A DNA stretch of 64,000 bases from Paracoccaceae bacterium (GCA_016124615.1 WGNF01000015.1:1-64000), one strand, 5' to 3'. Counted from the first letter of the stretch, positions 9,525-20,424 are shown. Program-made: numbers and translations. Notes: generated from the letters alone by a model not told the origin.

Positions 9525-10010
9525 ATGAAACTGAATGAACTGCGCGACAACGAAGGCGCCACGAAGAAGCAAAAGCGTGTGGCGCGTGGCCCGGGTTCGG
9601 GCAAGGGCAAGACCGCCGGCCGCGGCATCAAGGGGCAAAAGTCCCGTTCGGGCGTGGCGATCGGTGGCTACGAAGGCGGCCAGATGCCGCTTTATCGCCG
9701 CCTGCCGAAGCGCGGCTTTACCAAGCCGAACCGCAAGGAATGGGCCGTGGTGAACCTGGGCCTGATCCAGAAATTCATCGAGGCGGGCAAGCTGAACGCT
9801 GCCGAGACGATCACCGAAGACGCTCTGGTCGCCGCTGGCGTGACCAACCACAAGCGTGACGGCATCCGCGTCCTGGCCAAGGGCGAGATCACCGCGAAGA
9901 TTTCGCTGGCGGTTTCGGGCGCCTCGAAGCCGGCGGTGGAAGCGGTCGAGAAGGCGGGCGGGTCGATCACCATGATCGTGACCCCCAAGACCGAGGCAGC
10001 GGCCGAATAA
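9525..10010 (+). CDS. rplO: 50S ribosomal protein L15 (uL15)
   Basis: L15 is a late 50S assembly protein. The ATG at 9525 ([19 protein letters not shown]) follows AAGGAGAGAG and gives 161 residues. The glycine-rich [12 protein letters not shown] and [15 protein letters not shown] segments are the family signature. Upstream in-frame ATG 9450 lies in the hairpin region without a Shine-Dalgarno and is rejected. Confidence 0.98.
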   Translation: MKLNELRDNEGATKKQKRVARGPGSGKGKTAGRGIKGQKSRSGVAIGGYEGGQMPLYRRLPKRGFTKPNRKEWAVVNLGLIQKFIEAGKLNAAETITEDALVAAGVTNHKRDGIRVLAKGEITAKISLAVSGASKPAVEAVEKAGGSITMIVTPKTEAAAE

Positions 10011-10112
10011 GAGGTTGTGAGCGGGCGCGTTCCCGCTTACATCATCCCTAGTTTTCCTGCGCCGCCGACCGGAAAACGGTTCGGCGGTGCTGTCATGAAA
10101 GAGACACCGGCT

Positions 10113-11470
<1,358 letters not shown>

Positions 11471-11474
<4 letters not shown>

Positions 11475-12136
11475 CGACGAGCCGGGCGATGAACGTCATC
11501 CTCCTGGGGCCGCCGGGGGCGGGCAAGGGGACGCAGTCAAAGCTGCTGGTGGACGAGCGGGGGATGACCCAGCTGTCCACCGGCGACATGCTGCGCGAGG
11601 CCAAGACCAGCGGCACCGAAATGGGCCACCGTGTCGCCGAGGTGATGAACCGGGGCGAGTTGGTTACCGATGAGATCGTGATCGGCCTGATCGAAGAGAA
11701 GATGGCCGCCCCGCATGGCGCGGGCTTCATCTTCGACGGCTTCCCGCGTACGCTGGCCCAAGCCGACGCGCTTGGCGCGCTGCTGGCCCGGCACGGCGAA
11801 ACGCTTGATGCGGTCATCGAGATGCGGGTGGACGATGCCGCGCTTGTCGCCCGCATCACCGGGCGGTTCACCTGCGGCAACTGCGGCGCCGTCTATCACG
11901 ACCAGACCCGGCCGACCGCGAAACCAGGCGTCTGCGACGTCTGCGGCTCGCACCATTTCACCCGCCGGGCCGATGACACGGCCGATGCCCTGCGCCAGCG
12001 GCTGATGGAATACTACAAGAAGACCTCGCCGCTGATCGGCTATTACTATGCCAAGGGCGCGTTGCAGAGCGTCGATGGATTGGCCGATATCGACCATGTG
12101 GCGCAGGCGATCCGGAAAGTTCTTGACAAACACTGA
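11471..12136 (+). CDS. adk: Adenylate kinase, long zinc-lid form
   Basis: Adk interconverts ATP + AMP and 2 ADP. The P-loop [10 protein letters not shown] starts at about residue 13, with FDGFPRT for AMP binding. A long LID domain carries four cysteines (CGNCG...CDVCG), which in this family bind zinc. The start at 11471 overlaps the secY stop in an ATGA; an internal ATG at 11489 (MNVILLGPP) is the alternative start and would give 215 residues. The secY-adk-rpsM order is common in alphaproteobacteria. Confidence 0.96.
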
Positions 12137-12154
12137 ACTTTCTGGCGGCCCGCC

Positions 12155-12183
12155 TTGACGGCACTGGAAAAACCCCATATCTC
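12155..12183 (+). promoter_or_regulatory. Candidate sigma-70-type promoter for rpsM-rpsK-rpoA-rplQ
   Basis: TTGACG (12155-12160) is separated by 17 bp from TATCTC (12178-12183) in the 187-bp adk-rpsM gap. The -35 is near consensus and the -10 keeps TAT. This would give the alpha operon its own promoter. It is predicted by eye only. Confidence 0.4.
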
Positions 12184-12323
12184 ACGGCGTCTCGTCAAGA
12201 GAATCGTTTTGTGTGGTGGACGCTCCGCCATGTGAGGCCCCCGAGCCGGTCCGGAACGTCGTTTCGGATCCCGTTGTGAAAAAAGGTTCTGGAATCACGG
12301 AACCGCGACGAAAGGATACACGC

Positions 12324-12692
12324 GTGGCACGTATTGCTGGCGTAAACATTCCGACGGGGAAACGCGTCCCCATCGCCCTGACCTACATCCACGGCATCGG
12401 CCCGCATTTCGCCGAAATGATCTGCGAATCCGTCAAGATCGACCGCACCCGCCGGGTCAACGACCTGACCGATGCCGAAGTGCTGGCGATCCGCGAATAC
12501 ATCGACGCGAACCTGACGGTTGAAGGCGACCTGCGTCGCGAAGTTTCGACCAACATCAAGCGCCTGATGGACCTTGGCTGCTACCGCGGCCTGCGTCATC
12601 GCCGCAACCTGCCGGTGCGTGGTCAGCGCACCCACACCAACGCCCGCACCCGCAAAGGCCCCGCAAAGGCCATTGCCGGCAAAAAGAAATAA
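12324..12692 (+). CDS. rpsM: 30S ribosomal protein S13 (uS13), GTG start
   Basis: S13 is a 30S head protein contacting tRNAs and bridging to the 50S subunit. A GTG at 12324 ([25 protein letters not shown] follows), preceded by AAAGGATACACGC, gives 122 residues, the family length. The upstream in-frame open stretch from 12213 is not part of S13. The C-terminus [25 protein letters not shown] is the S13 signature. Confidence 0.97.
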   Translation: MARIAGVNIPTGKRVPIALTYIHGIGPHFAEMICESVKIDRTRRVNDLTDAEVLAIREYIDANLTVEGDLRREVSTNIKRLMDLGCYRGLRHRRNLPVRGQRTHTNARTRKGPAKAIAGKKK

Positions 12693-12704
12693 GGGGAGGC
12701 AGGA

Positions 12705-13094
12705 ATGGCTCGCGATAAGGTTCGTGCAAAGAAGAAGGAACGGAAGAACATCGCCGCTGGTGTGGCGCATGTGAACTCGTCCTTCAACAACACCAAGATC
12801 CTGATCTCCGACGTGCAGGGCAACGCGATCTCGTGGTCGTCGGCCGGCACGATGGGGTTCAAGGGTTCGCGCAAGTCGACCCCCTACGCCGCCCAGATGG
12901 CGGCCGAGGATGCGGCCCGCAAAGCCCAGGAACACGGCATGAAGACCGTCGAGGTCGAAGTGCAGGGCCCGGGTTCGGGGCGTGAGTCGGCGCTGCGCGC
13001 GCTGGCTGCCGTCGGGCTGAACGTCACCTCGATCCGTGACGTCACGCCGATGGCGCACAACGGCTGCCGCCCGCCGAAGCGTCGCCGCGTCTGA
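12705..13094 (+). CDS. rpsK: 30S ribosomal protein S11 (uS11)
   Basis: S11 forms part of the platform near the E-site mRNA. The 129-residue product has [28 protein letters not shown] and the C-terminal signature [21 protein letters not shown]. It is 12 bp downstream of rpsM, and the Shine-Dalgarno is GGGGAGGCAGG. Confidence 0.98.
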   Translation: MARDKVRAKKKERKNIAAGVAHVNSSFNNTKILISDVQGNAISWSSAGTMGFKGSRKSTPYAAQMAAEDAARKAQEHGMKTVEVEVQGPGSGRESALRALAAVGLNVTSIRDVTPMAHNGCRPPKRRRV

Positions 13095-13112
13095 CCGACA
13101 GAAATTCTTGCA

Positions 13113-13136
13113 GGGCCGTGCGATTCCGCGCGGCCC
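13113..13136 (+). other. GC hairpin between rpsK and rpoA
   Basis: GGGCCGTGCG (13113-13122) pairs with CGCGCGGCCC (13127-13136) over 10 bp with one G-U around an ATTC loop. No T tract follows. It is another member of the intercistronic hairpin set of this cluster. Confidence 0.45.
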
Positions 13137-13211
13137 GCATCGTCATTTTATGATCCTCGGGCGTCCGCGGCTTCAGGACATGGGCCGCAGACTGGTATGG
13201 AGGCGACAAGC

Positions 13212-14228
13212 ATGATCCACAAGAACTGGCAAGAACTGATCAAGCCGATGCAGCTTGACGTGAAGCCGGGCGCTGACCCGTCGCGGCAGGCGACGGTTGT
13301 CGCCGAGCCGCTGGAACGCGGCTTTGGCCTGACGCTCGGGAACGCGCTGCGGCGGGTTCTGCTCTCGTCGCTGCAAGGCGCCGCGATTACCTCGATCCAG
13401 ATCGACAACGTGCTGCACGAGTTTTCCTCGGTGGCGGGCGTCCGTGAAGACGTGACCGACATCGTTCTGAACCTCAAGGGCGTCGCGCTCAAGATGGAAG
13501 TCGAAGGGCCGAAACGTCTTTCGATCTCGGCCAAGGGGCCGGGCGTCGTGACCGCGGGCGACATTTCGGAATCGAACGGCATCGAGGTTCTGAACAAGGA
13601 CCACGTCATCTGCCACCTCGACGATGGCGCCGACGTGTTCATGGAACTGACGGTCAACATCGGCAAGGGCTACGTTGCGGCGGACAAGAACCGCCCCGAA
13701 GATGCCCCGATCGGCCTGATCCCGATCGACGCGATCTATTCGCCGGTCAAGAAAGTCAGCTACGAAGTCACCCCGACCCGCGAGGGCCAGGTGCTGGACT
13801 ATGACAAGCTGACGCTGAAGGTGGAAACCGATGGCTCGCTGACGCCGGATGACGCGGTGGCCTATGCCGCGCGCATCCTGCAAGATCAGCTGTCGATCTT
13901 CGTGAACTTCGACGAGCCGGAATCGGCGACCCGGGGTGCCGAAGATGAAGGGCTGGAGTTCAACCCGCTGCTGCTGAAGAAGGTCGACGAGCTGGAGCTG
14001 TCGGTCCGTTCGGCGAACTGCCTGAAGAACGACAACATCGTTTACATCGGCGACCTGATCCAGAAGACCGAAGCCGAGATGCTGCGCACCCCGAACTTTG
14101 GCCGCAAGTCGCTGAACGAGATCAAGGAAGTGCTGTCCGGCATGGGCCTGCACCTTGGCATGGATGTCGAGGACTGGCCGCCGGAGAACATCGAAGACCT
14201 CGCCAAGCGGTTCGAAGACCAGTTCTGA
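13212..14228 (+). CDS. rpoA: RNA polymerase alpha subunit
   Basis: RpoA nucleates RNA polymerase assembly and contacts UP elements and activators. The ATG at 13212 ([12 protein letters not shown]) is 8 bases after GGAGG and gives 338 residues; the upstream ATG 13197 is rejected. The N-terminal dimerisation domain has [21 protein letters not shown]. The C-terminal domain contains [45 protein letters not shown], the alphaCTD helix-hairpin region. Confidence 0.98.
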   Translation: MIHKNWQELIKPMQLDVKPGADPSRQATVVAEPLERGFGLTLGNALRRVLLSSLQGAAITSIQIDNVLHEFSSVAGVREDVTDIVLNLKGVALKMEVEGPKRLSISAKGPGVVTAGDISESNGIEVLNKDHVICHLDDGADVFMELTVNIGKGYVAADKNRPEDAPIGLIPIDAIYSPVKKVSYEVTPTREGQVLDYDKLTLKVETDGSLTPDDAVAYAARILQDQLSIFVNFDEPESATRGAEDEGLEFNPLLLKKVDELELSVRSANCLKNDNIVYIGDLIQKTEAEMLRTPNFGRKSLNEIKEVLSGMGLHLGMDVEDWPPENIEDLAKRFEDQF

Positions 14229-14238
14229 TTGACTCGAC

Positions 14239-14265
14239 CGGGGGCTGTCGGCTAGACGGCCCCCG
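14239..14265 (+). other. GC hairpin between rpoA and rplQ
   Basis: An 11-bp stem (CGGGGGCTGTC at 14239-14249 with GACGGCCCCCG at 14255-14265, one T-G pair) closes a GGCTA loop, 10 bases after the rpoA stop. No T tract follows, and rplQ begins 100 bp downstream. Confidence 0.45.
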
Positions 14266-14366
14266 CAAATGCCCGCATCGGCGGGGAAGCAATGGGCAAT
14301 GGTGCCCCAAGGTGAGCGGTCCGCACGACGGGGCCGCCGGACAAAGCAAAACGACGGAGAAGACAG

Positions 14367-14786
14367 ATGAACCACGGAGCCGGCTACCGCCGCCTGAACC
14401 GCACCCAGGAACACCGCAAGGCGCTGTTCGCCAACATGTGCGGGTCGCTGATCGAGCATGAGCAGATCAAGACCACGCTGCCGAAGGCGAAAGAACTGCG
14501 CCCGGTGATCGAAAAGCTGATCACGCTGGCCAAACGCGGCGACCTGCACGCCCGCCGTCAGGCCGCGTCGCAGCTGAAGCAGGACGCCTATGTCGCGCGC
14601 CTGTTCGACATCCTCGGTCCGCGCTACAAGGACCGTCAGGGCGGTTACGTGCGCGTGCTGAAGGCGGGCTTCCGCTATGGCGACATGGCGCCGATGGCGA
14701 TCATCGAGTTTGTCGATCGCGATCCCTCGGCCAAGGGTGCCGCCGACAAGGCCCGCGTTGCCGCTGCGGACGCCGCCGAAGACTGA
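14367..14786 (+). CDS. rplQ: 50S ribosomal protein L17 (bL17)
   Basis: L17 borders the polypeptide exit. The 139-residue product begins [24 protein letters not shown] and contains the [30 protein letters not shown] signature. It is the last gene of the alpha operon and is followed by an intrinsic terminator. Confidence 0.98.
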   Translation: MNHGAGYRRLNRTQEHRKALFANMCGSLIEHEQIKTTLPKAKELRPVIEKLITLAKRGDLHARRQAASQLKQDAYVARLFDILGPRYKDRQGGYVRVLKAGFRYGDMAPMAIIEFVDRDPSAKGAADKARVAAADAAED

Positions 14787-14813
14787 GTCCCGGCCATATC
14801 ACCGATACGAAAG

Positions 14814-14837
14814 AGCCCGCCAATGGCGGGCTTTTTT
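14814..14837 (+). terminator. Intrinsic terminator of the ribosomal protein cluster
   Basis: AGCCCGCC (14814-14821) and GGCGGGCT (14825-14832) form a perfect 8-bp stem with an AAT loop, followed directly by a run of T. This is a textbook rho-independent terminator 28 bases after the rplQ stop. Confidence 0.92.
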
Positions 14838-14862
14838 CATTCCGGGGTGTGAAACTGGCGGG

Positions 14863-15054
14863 TTAGTTCGCCGAAGCGGATCGCGGTTTGCGCCGCTCGG
14901 TCTGCTTGACCGCGACCGTCGCGATCAGCATCTCTGCCGAAAGGGGCGCGACCGGCGTCGAGCCGAGGAATTCAAGCACATCGTGCCGCAAGGAGAGCGG
15001 CAACGCCATGATGCGCGCGAAGATGGATGGATCGAGACGACTCTTCATGACCAT
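14863..15054 (-). CDS. Small conserved-looking hypothetical protein
   Basis: A 63-residue reading frame from ATG 15054 (MVMKSRLDPSIFARIMALPLSL) to 14863 on the minus strand. An upstream TTG at 15060 is also possible. An AGGT lies about 8 bases before the ATG. It is predicted soluble, with a probable helical segment in the first half and a basic tail (KQTERRKPR). I do not recognise a family. It is convergent with the ribosomal cluster and ends 26 bp beyond its terminator, and an AT-rich promoter-like stretch lies upstream (15065-15140). It could be a real short gene or chance. Confidence 0.4.
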   Translation of the reverse strand: MVMKSRLDPSIFARIMALPLSLRHDVLEFLGSTPVAPLSAEMLIATVAVKQTERRKPRSASAN

Positions 15055-15363
15055 ACTCAACCTGGTACGTTTCTGACGCGATCAATTTACGGTTGATTGA
15101 GAATATCGCAACCTGTCTAAAAGAACATGTCTTTTCTTCATTTTTTTGTCTTCTGCGCCGGTCACGGGCCGAATAGCGGCCATTGTGGCGGCAGAGCCTG
15201 CGAATCAGTCACCCGGACCCTGCCAATTCATCGGCACCGCGAAGGCCGCAACGGGCCGATTCCCGGACGGACCGCTGCACGGATTGTGAACGCCCGCCCC
15301 CTTTTCGTGCGGCCCGCTTCGGTGGCATGAACCAGAGGACATGGTTGCAAGGTGGGGGCGCCG
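15055..15363. other. Intergenic region before the Deg protease
   Basis: This 309-base gap contains an AT-rich tract. Within it, a near-palindrome AAAAGA-ACATG-TCTTTT (15119-15135) is followed by a T-rich run (15131-15147). It could be an operator or a weak terminator for a transcript from the left. Nothing else is recognisable; the right part is GC-rich without a credible gene. Confidence 0.4.
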
Positions 15364-16746
15364 ATGAAAACCGCCGCAGTTCTTCTTGCCGCGCTCTTCT
15401 GCGCGGGCACGGCCGTGGCCGATACCACGGTGCCCGCGTCGCAGGCCCAGATCACGATGAGCTTTGCGCCTGTCGTTCGCCTCGCCGCCCCGGCCGTCGT
15501 GAACATCTTCGCCAAGCGGATCGTGCAGGACAGCGCGAGCCCGTTTTCCGGCGATCCCTTCTTCGACCAGTTGTTCCGCAACTACGCCCAAAGCGTGCCG
15601 CGGGTGCAAAGCGCGCTCGGCTCGGGGGTGATCCTGTCGGCGGATGGGCTGGTGGTCACCAACTACCATGTGGTCGGCAAGGCGAGCGAGATCCGCGTGG
15701 CCTTGCAGGATCGGCGCGAGTTTGCCGCTGACGTGGTGCTGGAGGATCAGCAGGCCGACCTTGCCGTGCTGCGGCTCAAGGGCGCGCATGATCTGCCGGC
15801 GCTGACCCTGCGCGATTCGAATACGGTCGAGGTCGGCGATCTGGTGCTGGCCATCGGCGACCCGTTCGGCGTGGGCCAGACGGTGTCGAGCGGCATCGTC
15901 TCTGGCCTCGCCCGCTCGCTGTTGTCGCTGGGCGAGGGCAAAGGTTACTACATGCAGACCGATGCCCCGATCAACCCCGGCAACTCGGGCGGTGCGCTGG
16001 TCGACATGCAGGGGCAGCTGGTCGGCATCAACTCGGCGATCCTGTCGCAATCGGGCGGCTCGAACGGCATCGGCTTTGCGATCCCGTCGAACATGGTGCG
16101 CGCCTTCCTGAAGCAGGCGATGGCGGGGGCCACGCGGTTCACGCGGCCCTGGTCCGGCATCACCGGGCAGGCGGTCGATGCCTCGCTGGCCGACAGCCTT
16201 GGCCTGACGCATCCCGATGGTGTGCTGGTCTCGGCGATCGACCTGCAAAGCCCCTTTGCCAAGGCCGGGGTGGCGACGGGTGACGTGATCCTGTCAGTCG
16301 AGGGGCAGGCGGTGAACAGCCCGCAGGAGTTGCTGTTCCGGATGACCACGGCGGGTATCGGCGCCTCGGCCAGCATCGACTACCTGCACGCCGGCAAGAC
16401 CCGAACCGCAAAGATCGCGATGACCGCGCCGCCCGAAACCCCGCCGCGCGACGCCGTGACGATCACGCAGGATGTGGTGTTTCGCGGTCTGACGGTGGAA
16501 CGCATCAACCCTGCGGTCATCGCCGAGCTGTCGTTGTCGCCCACCGCCAGGGGCGTGGTGGTCAGCCGGGCCGAAGACCTTGCCGCCTCGGTCGGGCTGC
16601 AAGCGGGCGACATCCTGTTGAGCATCAACGGCGACCAGATCAACGGCCCGCAGGACGTGAAGGAGGCGGCGCAAACCTCGACCCGGTTCTGGCAGGTCGA
16701 CGTGATCCGGCAGGGCCAGCGGCTGCGGCTGCGCTTCAGTATCTGA
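15364..16746 (+). CDS. Periplasmic Deg/HtrA-family serine protease with two PDZ domains
   Basis: DegP/DegQ-type proteases degrade or chaperone misfolded envelope proteins. The ATG at 15364 starts a signal peptide (MKTAAVLLAALFCAGTAVA), so it is preferred to the GTG at 15352; the product is 460 residues. The catalytic triad is visible: His102 (TNYHVVG), Asp132 (QADLAVL) and Ser208 (NPGNSGGAL). Two PDZ domains follow, at about 260-345 and 370-455, the second ending in VIRQGQRLRLRFSI. It stands alone, upstream of rarA. Confidence 0.93.
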   Translation: MKTAAVLLAALFCAGTAVADTTVPASQAQITMSFAPVVRLAAPAVVNIFAKRIVQDSASPFSGDPFFDQLFRNYAQSVPRVQSALGSGVILSADGLVVTNYHVVGKASEIRVALQDRREFAADVVLEDQQADLAVLRLKGAHDLPALTLRDSNTVEVGDLVLAIGDPFGVGQTVSSGIVSGLARSLLSLGEGKGYYMQTDAPINPGNSGGALVDMQGQLVGINSAILSQSGGSNGIGFAIPSNMVRAFLKQAMAGATRFTRPWSGITGQAVDASLADSLGLTHPDGVLVSAIDLQSPFAKAGVATGDVILSVEGQAVNSPQELLFRMTTAGIGASASIDYLHAGKTRTAKIAMTAPPETPPRDAVTITQDVVFRGLTVERINPAVIAELSLSPTARGVVVSRAEDLAASVGLQAGDILLSINGDQINGPQDVKEAAQTSTRFWQVDVIRQGQRLRLRFSI

Positions 16747-16784
16747 GCTTTCCCCCGGCCGGGCGGCAGCGTAACTTGCCGCCC

Positions 16785-18095
16785 ATGTCCGATCTGTTCG
16801 ACACCGCCAAACCCGAGACGCCCGAGGCCCCGCGCCCGCTGGCCGACCGGCTGCGCCCGCGCCGCCTGTCGGAGGTGATCGGCCAGGATCCGGTGCTGTC
16901 GCCCGAGGGGCCGCTTGGGTCCATGCTGGCCTCGGGCAGCCTGTCGTCGCTGGTCCTCTGGGGGCCGCCCGGTGTGGGCAAGACCACCATCGCGCGATTG
17001 CTGGCGGCCGAGACCGATCTGAGCTTTGTGCAGATCAGTGCCATCTTCACCGGCGTGCCCGAACTGCGCAAAGTGTTCGAAAGCGCCCGGCTGCGGCGGC
17101 AGAACGGGCAGGGCACCCTGCTGTTCGTCGACGAGATCCACCGCTTCAACAAGGCGCAGCAGGACGGATTTCTGCCCTATATGGAGGACGGCACGATCCT
17201 TCTGGTCGGCGCCACTACGGAAAACCCCAGCTTCGAGCTGAACGCGGCGCTGTTGTCGCGGGCGCAGGTGATCGTGCTGGAACGGCTGTCGCTGGCCGAT
17301 CTGGAACGGCTGGCGCAGCGGGCTGAACAGGAACTGGGCCGTGCGATCCCGCTGAAGGCCGAGGCGCGCGAGCGGCTGTTGGAGATGGCGGATGGCGATG
17401 GCCGGGCGCTGCTGAACCTGATCGAGCAGGTGATGGCGTGGAAGGTGGCCGCGCCGCTGGATACGCAGGCGCTGGCGCAACGGCTGATGCGGCGGGCGGC
17501 AAAATACGACAAGTCGGGGGATGAGCATTACAACCTGATTTCCGCCCTGCACAAATCGGTGCGCGGGTCAGACCCGGATGCCGCGCTTTACTGGTTTGCC
17601 CGGATGCTGGAGGGCGGCGAAGACCCGCGCTATCTTGCCCGCCGCATCACCCGGATGGCGGTGGAGGATATCGGCCTCGCCGACCCGCAGGCGCAGACCC
17701 AGTGCCTGCATGCGTGGGAGCTTTACGAGCGCCTCGGCAGCCCTGAGGGCGAACTGGCGCTGGCGCAGGCGCTGATCTACCTCGCGCTGGCGCCCAAGTC
17801 GAACGCGGGTTATGTGGCCTACAAGGCGGCGCGCGACGAGGCGCGGCGCACCGGCTCGGCGATGCCGCCCAAGCATATCCTGAACGCCCCCACGCGGATG
17901 ATGAAGGATCAGGGCTACGGCGCAGGCTACAGCTATGACCACGATGCCGAGGACGGATTTTCCGGGCAGGATTACTTCCCCGAGGGGATACGCCGCCCGG
18001 TGTTTTACCAGCCCCCAGAAAGGGGCTATGAACGCGAGCTGAAAAAGCGAGTCGAGTATTTCGCCAAGCTGCGGCAAAAGCGGCAGGGCGGCTGA
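16785..18095 (+). CDS. rarA: Replication-associated recombination protein A (RarA/MgsA), AAA+ ATPase
   Basis: RarA acts at stalled replication forks, interacting with SSB. The 436-residue product has Walker A (WGPPGVGKTTIARL), Walker B (LLFVDEIHRFNKAQQD) and sensor 1 (LVGATTENPSFELN), followed by the C-terminal tetramerisation domain (SDP.AALYWFARMLEGGEDPRYLARR). The start is ATG 16785 rather than TTG 16776. It lies 38 bp after the protease gene and 25 bp before crcB. Confidence 0.95.
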   Translation: MSDLFDTAKPETPEAPRPLADRLRPRRLSEVIGQDPVLSPEGPLGSMLASGSLSSLVLWGPPGVGKTTIARLLAAETDLSFVQISAIFTGVPELRKVFESARLRRQNGQGTLLFVDEIHRFNKAQQDGFLPYMEDGTILLVGATTENPSFELNAALLSRAQVIVLERLSLADLERLAQRAEQELGRAIPLKAEARERLLEMADGDGRALLNLIEQVMAWKVAAPLDTQALAQRLMRRAAKYDKSGDEHYNLISALHKSVRGSDPDAALYWFARMLEGGEDPRYLARRITRMAVEDIGLADPQAQTQCLHAWELYERLGSPEGELALAQALIYLALAPKSNAGYVAYKAARDEARRTGSAMPPKHILNAPTRMMKDQGYGAGYSYDHDAEDGFSGQDYFPEGIRRPVFYQPPERGYERELKKRVEYFAKLRQKRQGG

Positions 18096-18120
18096 CCCGG
18101 CGGGATCAGGAACGGGACGG

Positions 18121-18501
18121 ATGTTGATTACGGTACTTCAGGTCGCCATCGGCGGCGCCATCGGGGCTTCGGCCCGCTATCTTGCAGGGGTGGCGATCAT
18201 GCGCGGTTTCGGCCCGCATGAATTTCCGCTGGGGGTGATCTTCGTCAATGTCCTCGGCTCGTTCATCATGGGGGCGCTGATCGTGTTTCTCGGCCAGCGC
18301 AGCCTGAGCCACCTGAACGCCTTTCTGGCCACCGGCATTCTGGGCGGTTTCACCACGTTCTCGTCGTTCTCGCTGGAAAGCTGGCGGCTGATTGACACCG
18401 GGCGGTATGAGCTTGCGGCGACCTATATCGGGCTGTCGGTCGCTGTCTCGATCCTCGCGCTGATCGCAGGGGTGCATCTGATGCGCACGGTGCTGGCATG
18501 A
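18121..18501 (+). CDS. crcB: Fluoride ion channel CrcB/Fluc
   Basis: CrcB homologues export fluoride as dual-topology dimers. The 126-residue protein has four hydrophobic segments, the N-V-x-G-S-F motif (NVLGSFIMG) and the TTFSSFSLE pore motif (canonical TTFSTF). No fluoride riboswitch is recognisable in the 25-bp gap upstream. It overlaps the next gene by ATGA. Confidence 0.95.
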   Translation: MLITVLQVAIGGAIGASARYLAGVAIMRGFGPHEFPLGVIFVNVLGSFIMGALIVFLGQRSLSHLNAFLATGILGGFTTFSSFSLESWRLIDTGRYELAATYIGLSVAVSILALIAGVHLMRTVLA

Positions 18502-19544
18502 GCGGGGTCAAGACGCTGACCGTTTCCACCGACGAGGGCGAACAACGGCTGGACCGCTGGATCAAGCGACGGTTCCCACAAGTGACCCAGGGCGCGGTGG
18601 AAAAGATGTGCCGCACCGGTCAGGTGCGCGTCGATGGCGGGCGGGTGAAAGCCTCCAGCCACGTTGTCCCCGGCATGGTCGTGCGCCTGCCGCCGTTCCC
18701 CGACAGCCCGCCGCCGCCCCGCACCGTCGAGGCCGGCATCTCGGATGCCGATGTGAAGATGATCCAGGCCGCCGTGCTGTGGAAAGACGAGCACATGATC
18801 GTGCTGAACAAGCCTGCCGGCCTGCCCAGTCAGGGCGGATCGGGGCAGGGCGACCGGCATGTGGACGGACTGACCGAGGCGCTGAAGTTCGGCTACAAGG
18901 ACCGCCCCAAGCTGGTGCATCGGCTCGACAAGGATACCTCGGGCATCCTGATGCTGGCCCGCACCGACCGGGTGGCGCGGGCGCTGAGCGAGGCGCTGCG
19001 GCACCGCGCGGCGCGCAAGATCTACTGGGCCGTGGTGGCGGGTGTGCCGAACCCGCGGCAAGGCTCGATCAAATACGGGCTGATGAAGGTGCCGGGGCGC
19101 GGCCGCGGCGGCGAGGGCGAAAAGATGATCTGCGTCCACCCGGCGCAGATGGCCGAGCATCCCGACGCCAAGCGGGCGCAGACCGACTTCTTTACGCTCT
19201 GGTTCCTCGGCAGCCGGTTATCGTGGATGGCGCTGGAGCCGGTGACGGGCCGCACCCATCAGTTGCGTGCCCATATGGCCGAGATCGGCCACCCGATTCT
19301 GGGCGACGGCAAGTACGGCGGCTCGTCGCAGGAAAATCAGGGCGATGGTTGGGGCGCGGCGGTCGGCGGCGACATCAGCCGCAAGCTGCATCTGCACGCC
19401 CGCAGCCTGTCGATCGAGCACCCGATCACCAAGAAGATGCTGACCTTCACCGCGCCGCTGCCAGAGCATATGAAGCGGACGTGGGAAACCTTCGGCTGGG
19501 GCGAGTCCGATGTGCCCGCCGATCCCTTCGTGGAGAAGGCATGA
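18498..19544 (+). CDS. RluC/RluD-type 23S rRNA pseudouridine synthase
   Basis: Family members convert uridine to pseudouridine in 23S rRNA. The 348-residue product has an N-terminal S4 RNA-binding domain (RLDRWIKRRFPQVTQGAVEKMCRTGQVRVDG). Its catalytic motif HRLDKDTSGI spans residues 141-150 with catalytic Asp144. GRTHQLRAHMAEIGHPILGD is the conserved C-terminal block. RluC is the most likely specificity, but RluD-like activity cannot be excluded. It is ATGA-coupled on both sides, to crcB and the ATP12-like gene. Confidence 0.9.
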   Translation: MSGVKTLTVSTDEGEQRLDRWIKRRFPQVTQGAVEKMCRTGQVRVDGGRVKASSHVVPGMVVRLPPFPDSPPPPRTVEAGISDADVKMIQAAVLWKDEHMIVLNKPAGLPSQGGSGQGDRHVDGLTEALKFGYKDRPKLVHRLDKDTSGILMLARTDRVARALSEALRHRAARKIYWAVVAGVPNPRQGSIKYGLMKVPGRGRGGEGEKMICVHPAQMAEHPDAKRAQTDFFTLWFLGSRLSWMALEPVTGRTHQLRAHMAEIGHPILGDGKYGGSSQENQGDGWGAAVGGDISRKLHLHARSLSIEHPITKKMLTFTAPLPEHMKRTWETFGWGESDVPADPFVEKA

Positions 19545-20260
19545 CCGACTGGGCGCCGAAGCGGTTCTGGTCCGAGGCGCGGGCCGAGCCGGTCGACGGC
19601 GGCCATACCGTGCGCCTTGACGGCCGCGCGGTGAAAACCCCAGCCCGGGCGCCGCTGGTCGTGCCGACCCTGCCGCTGGCCGAGGCCATCGCGGCCGAGT
19701 GGCAGGCCCAGGGCGAGGCGGTTGATCCGCGCACGATGCCGTTCACCCGTTCGGCCAATGCGGCGATCGACAAGGTCACGCCGCAATTCGCCGAAGTGGC
19801 CGACCTGATCGCCGCCTATGCCGACAGCGATCTGCTGTGTTACCGCGCCCTGTCGCCCGCCGCGCTGGTGGCCCGTCAGGCGGCGGGCTGGGATCCGCTG
19901 CTCGACTGGGTCGCGGAGGCGCTGGAGGCGCCGCTCAAGCCGGTTCAGGGCGTGGTGCACCAACCGCAGGATGCCGCGAGCCTGCGCAAGCTGGATGCGG
20001 CGGTGCGGGCGCTCAGCGCGTTCGAGCTGACGGCGTTCCACGATCTGGTTTCGCTGTCGGGGTCGCTGGTGATCGGGCTGGCGGCCATCCATGACCGCGC
20101 CCCGCTTGAGTCGCTGTGGCGGCTGTCGCGAATCGATGAAGACTGGCAACGTGAGATTTGGGGCGCCGACGAGGAGGCCGCAGCCGCCGAATCCGTGAAA
20201 CAGGCCGCCTTTCTTCACGCCGGGCAGTTTTTTGAACTGTGCCGGGGAGCGCCGTTCTGA
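19541..20260 (+). CDS. ATP12-family F1-ATPase assembly chaperone
   Basis: Mitochondrial ATP12 protects the F1 alpha subunit during assembly, and alphaproteobacteria carry homologues. The 239-residue product begins MTDWAPKRFWSEARAEPVDGGHTVRLDGRAVKTPARAPL. It has the family segments PLAEAIAAEWQAQGEAVDPRTMPFTRSANAAIDK and SDLLCYRALSPAALVARQAAGWDPLLDW. The ATG overlaps the preceding stop (ATGA); a longer open frame upstream is only the shadow of the pseudouridine synthase gene. Confidence 0.92.
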   Translation: MTDWAPKRFWSEARAEPVDGGHTVRLDGRAVKTPARAPLVVPTLPLAEAIAAEWQAQGEAVDPRTMPFTRSANAAIDKVTPQFAEVADLIAAYADSDLLCYRALSPAALVARQAAGWDPLLDWVAEALEAPLKPVQGVVHQPQDAASLRKLDAAVRALSAFELTAFHDLVSLSGSLVIGLAAIHDRAPLESLWRLSRIDEDWQREIWGADEEAAAAESVKQAAFLHAGQFFELCRGAPF

Positions 20261-20394
20261 CCGGCGCACAAGCCCTTCTTCCTCTTGGCTTCTGCCGGAG
20301 CCGAGGGGTGCATTTCCATCTCGCGCAAATGTGAACCAATATGGCGCGAAATTCAACGACTTGGCGCTTGCTTGAGGTAATCCCGACACGAGTC

Positions 20395-20424
20395 TTGACG
20401 TTTTCTTGTGATTTCGGCCACACT
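20395..20424 (+). promoter_or_regulatory. Candidate promoter of the aap/bzt operon
   Basis: TTGACG at 20395-20400 lies 18 bp before CACACT (20419-20424), within the 264-bp gap upstream of aapJ. The -10 is poor. A small hairpin ATCCCG-TCCCT-CGGGAT (20459-20475) follows in the presumed leader, about 50 bases before the aapJ start. No known nitrogen-regulator site is evident. Confidence 0.3.
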
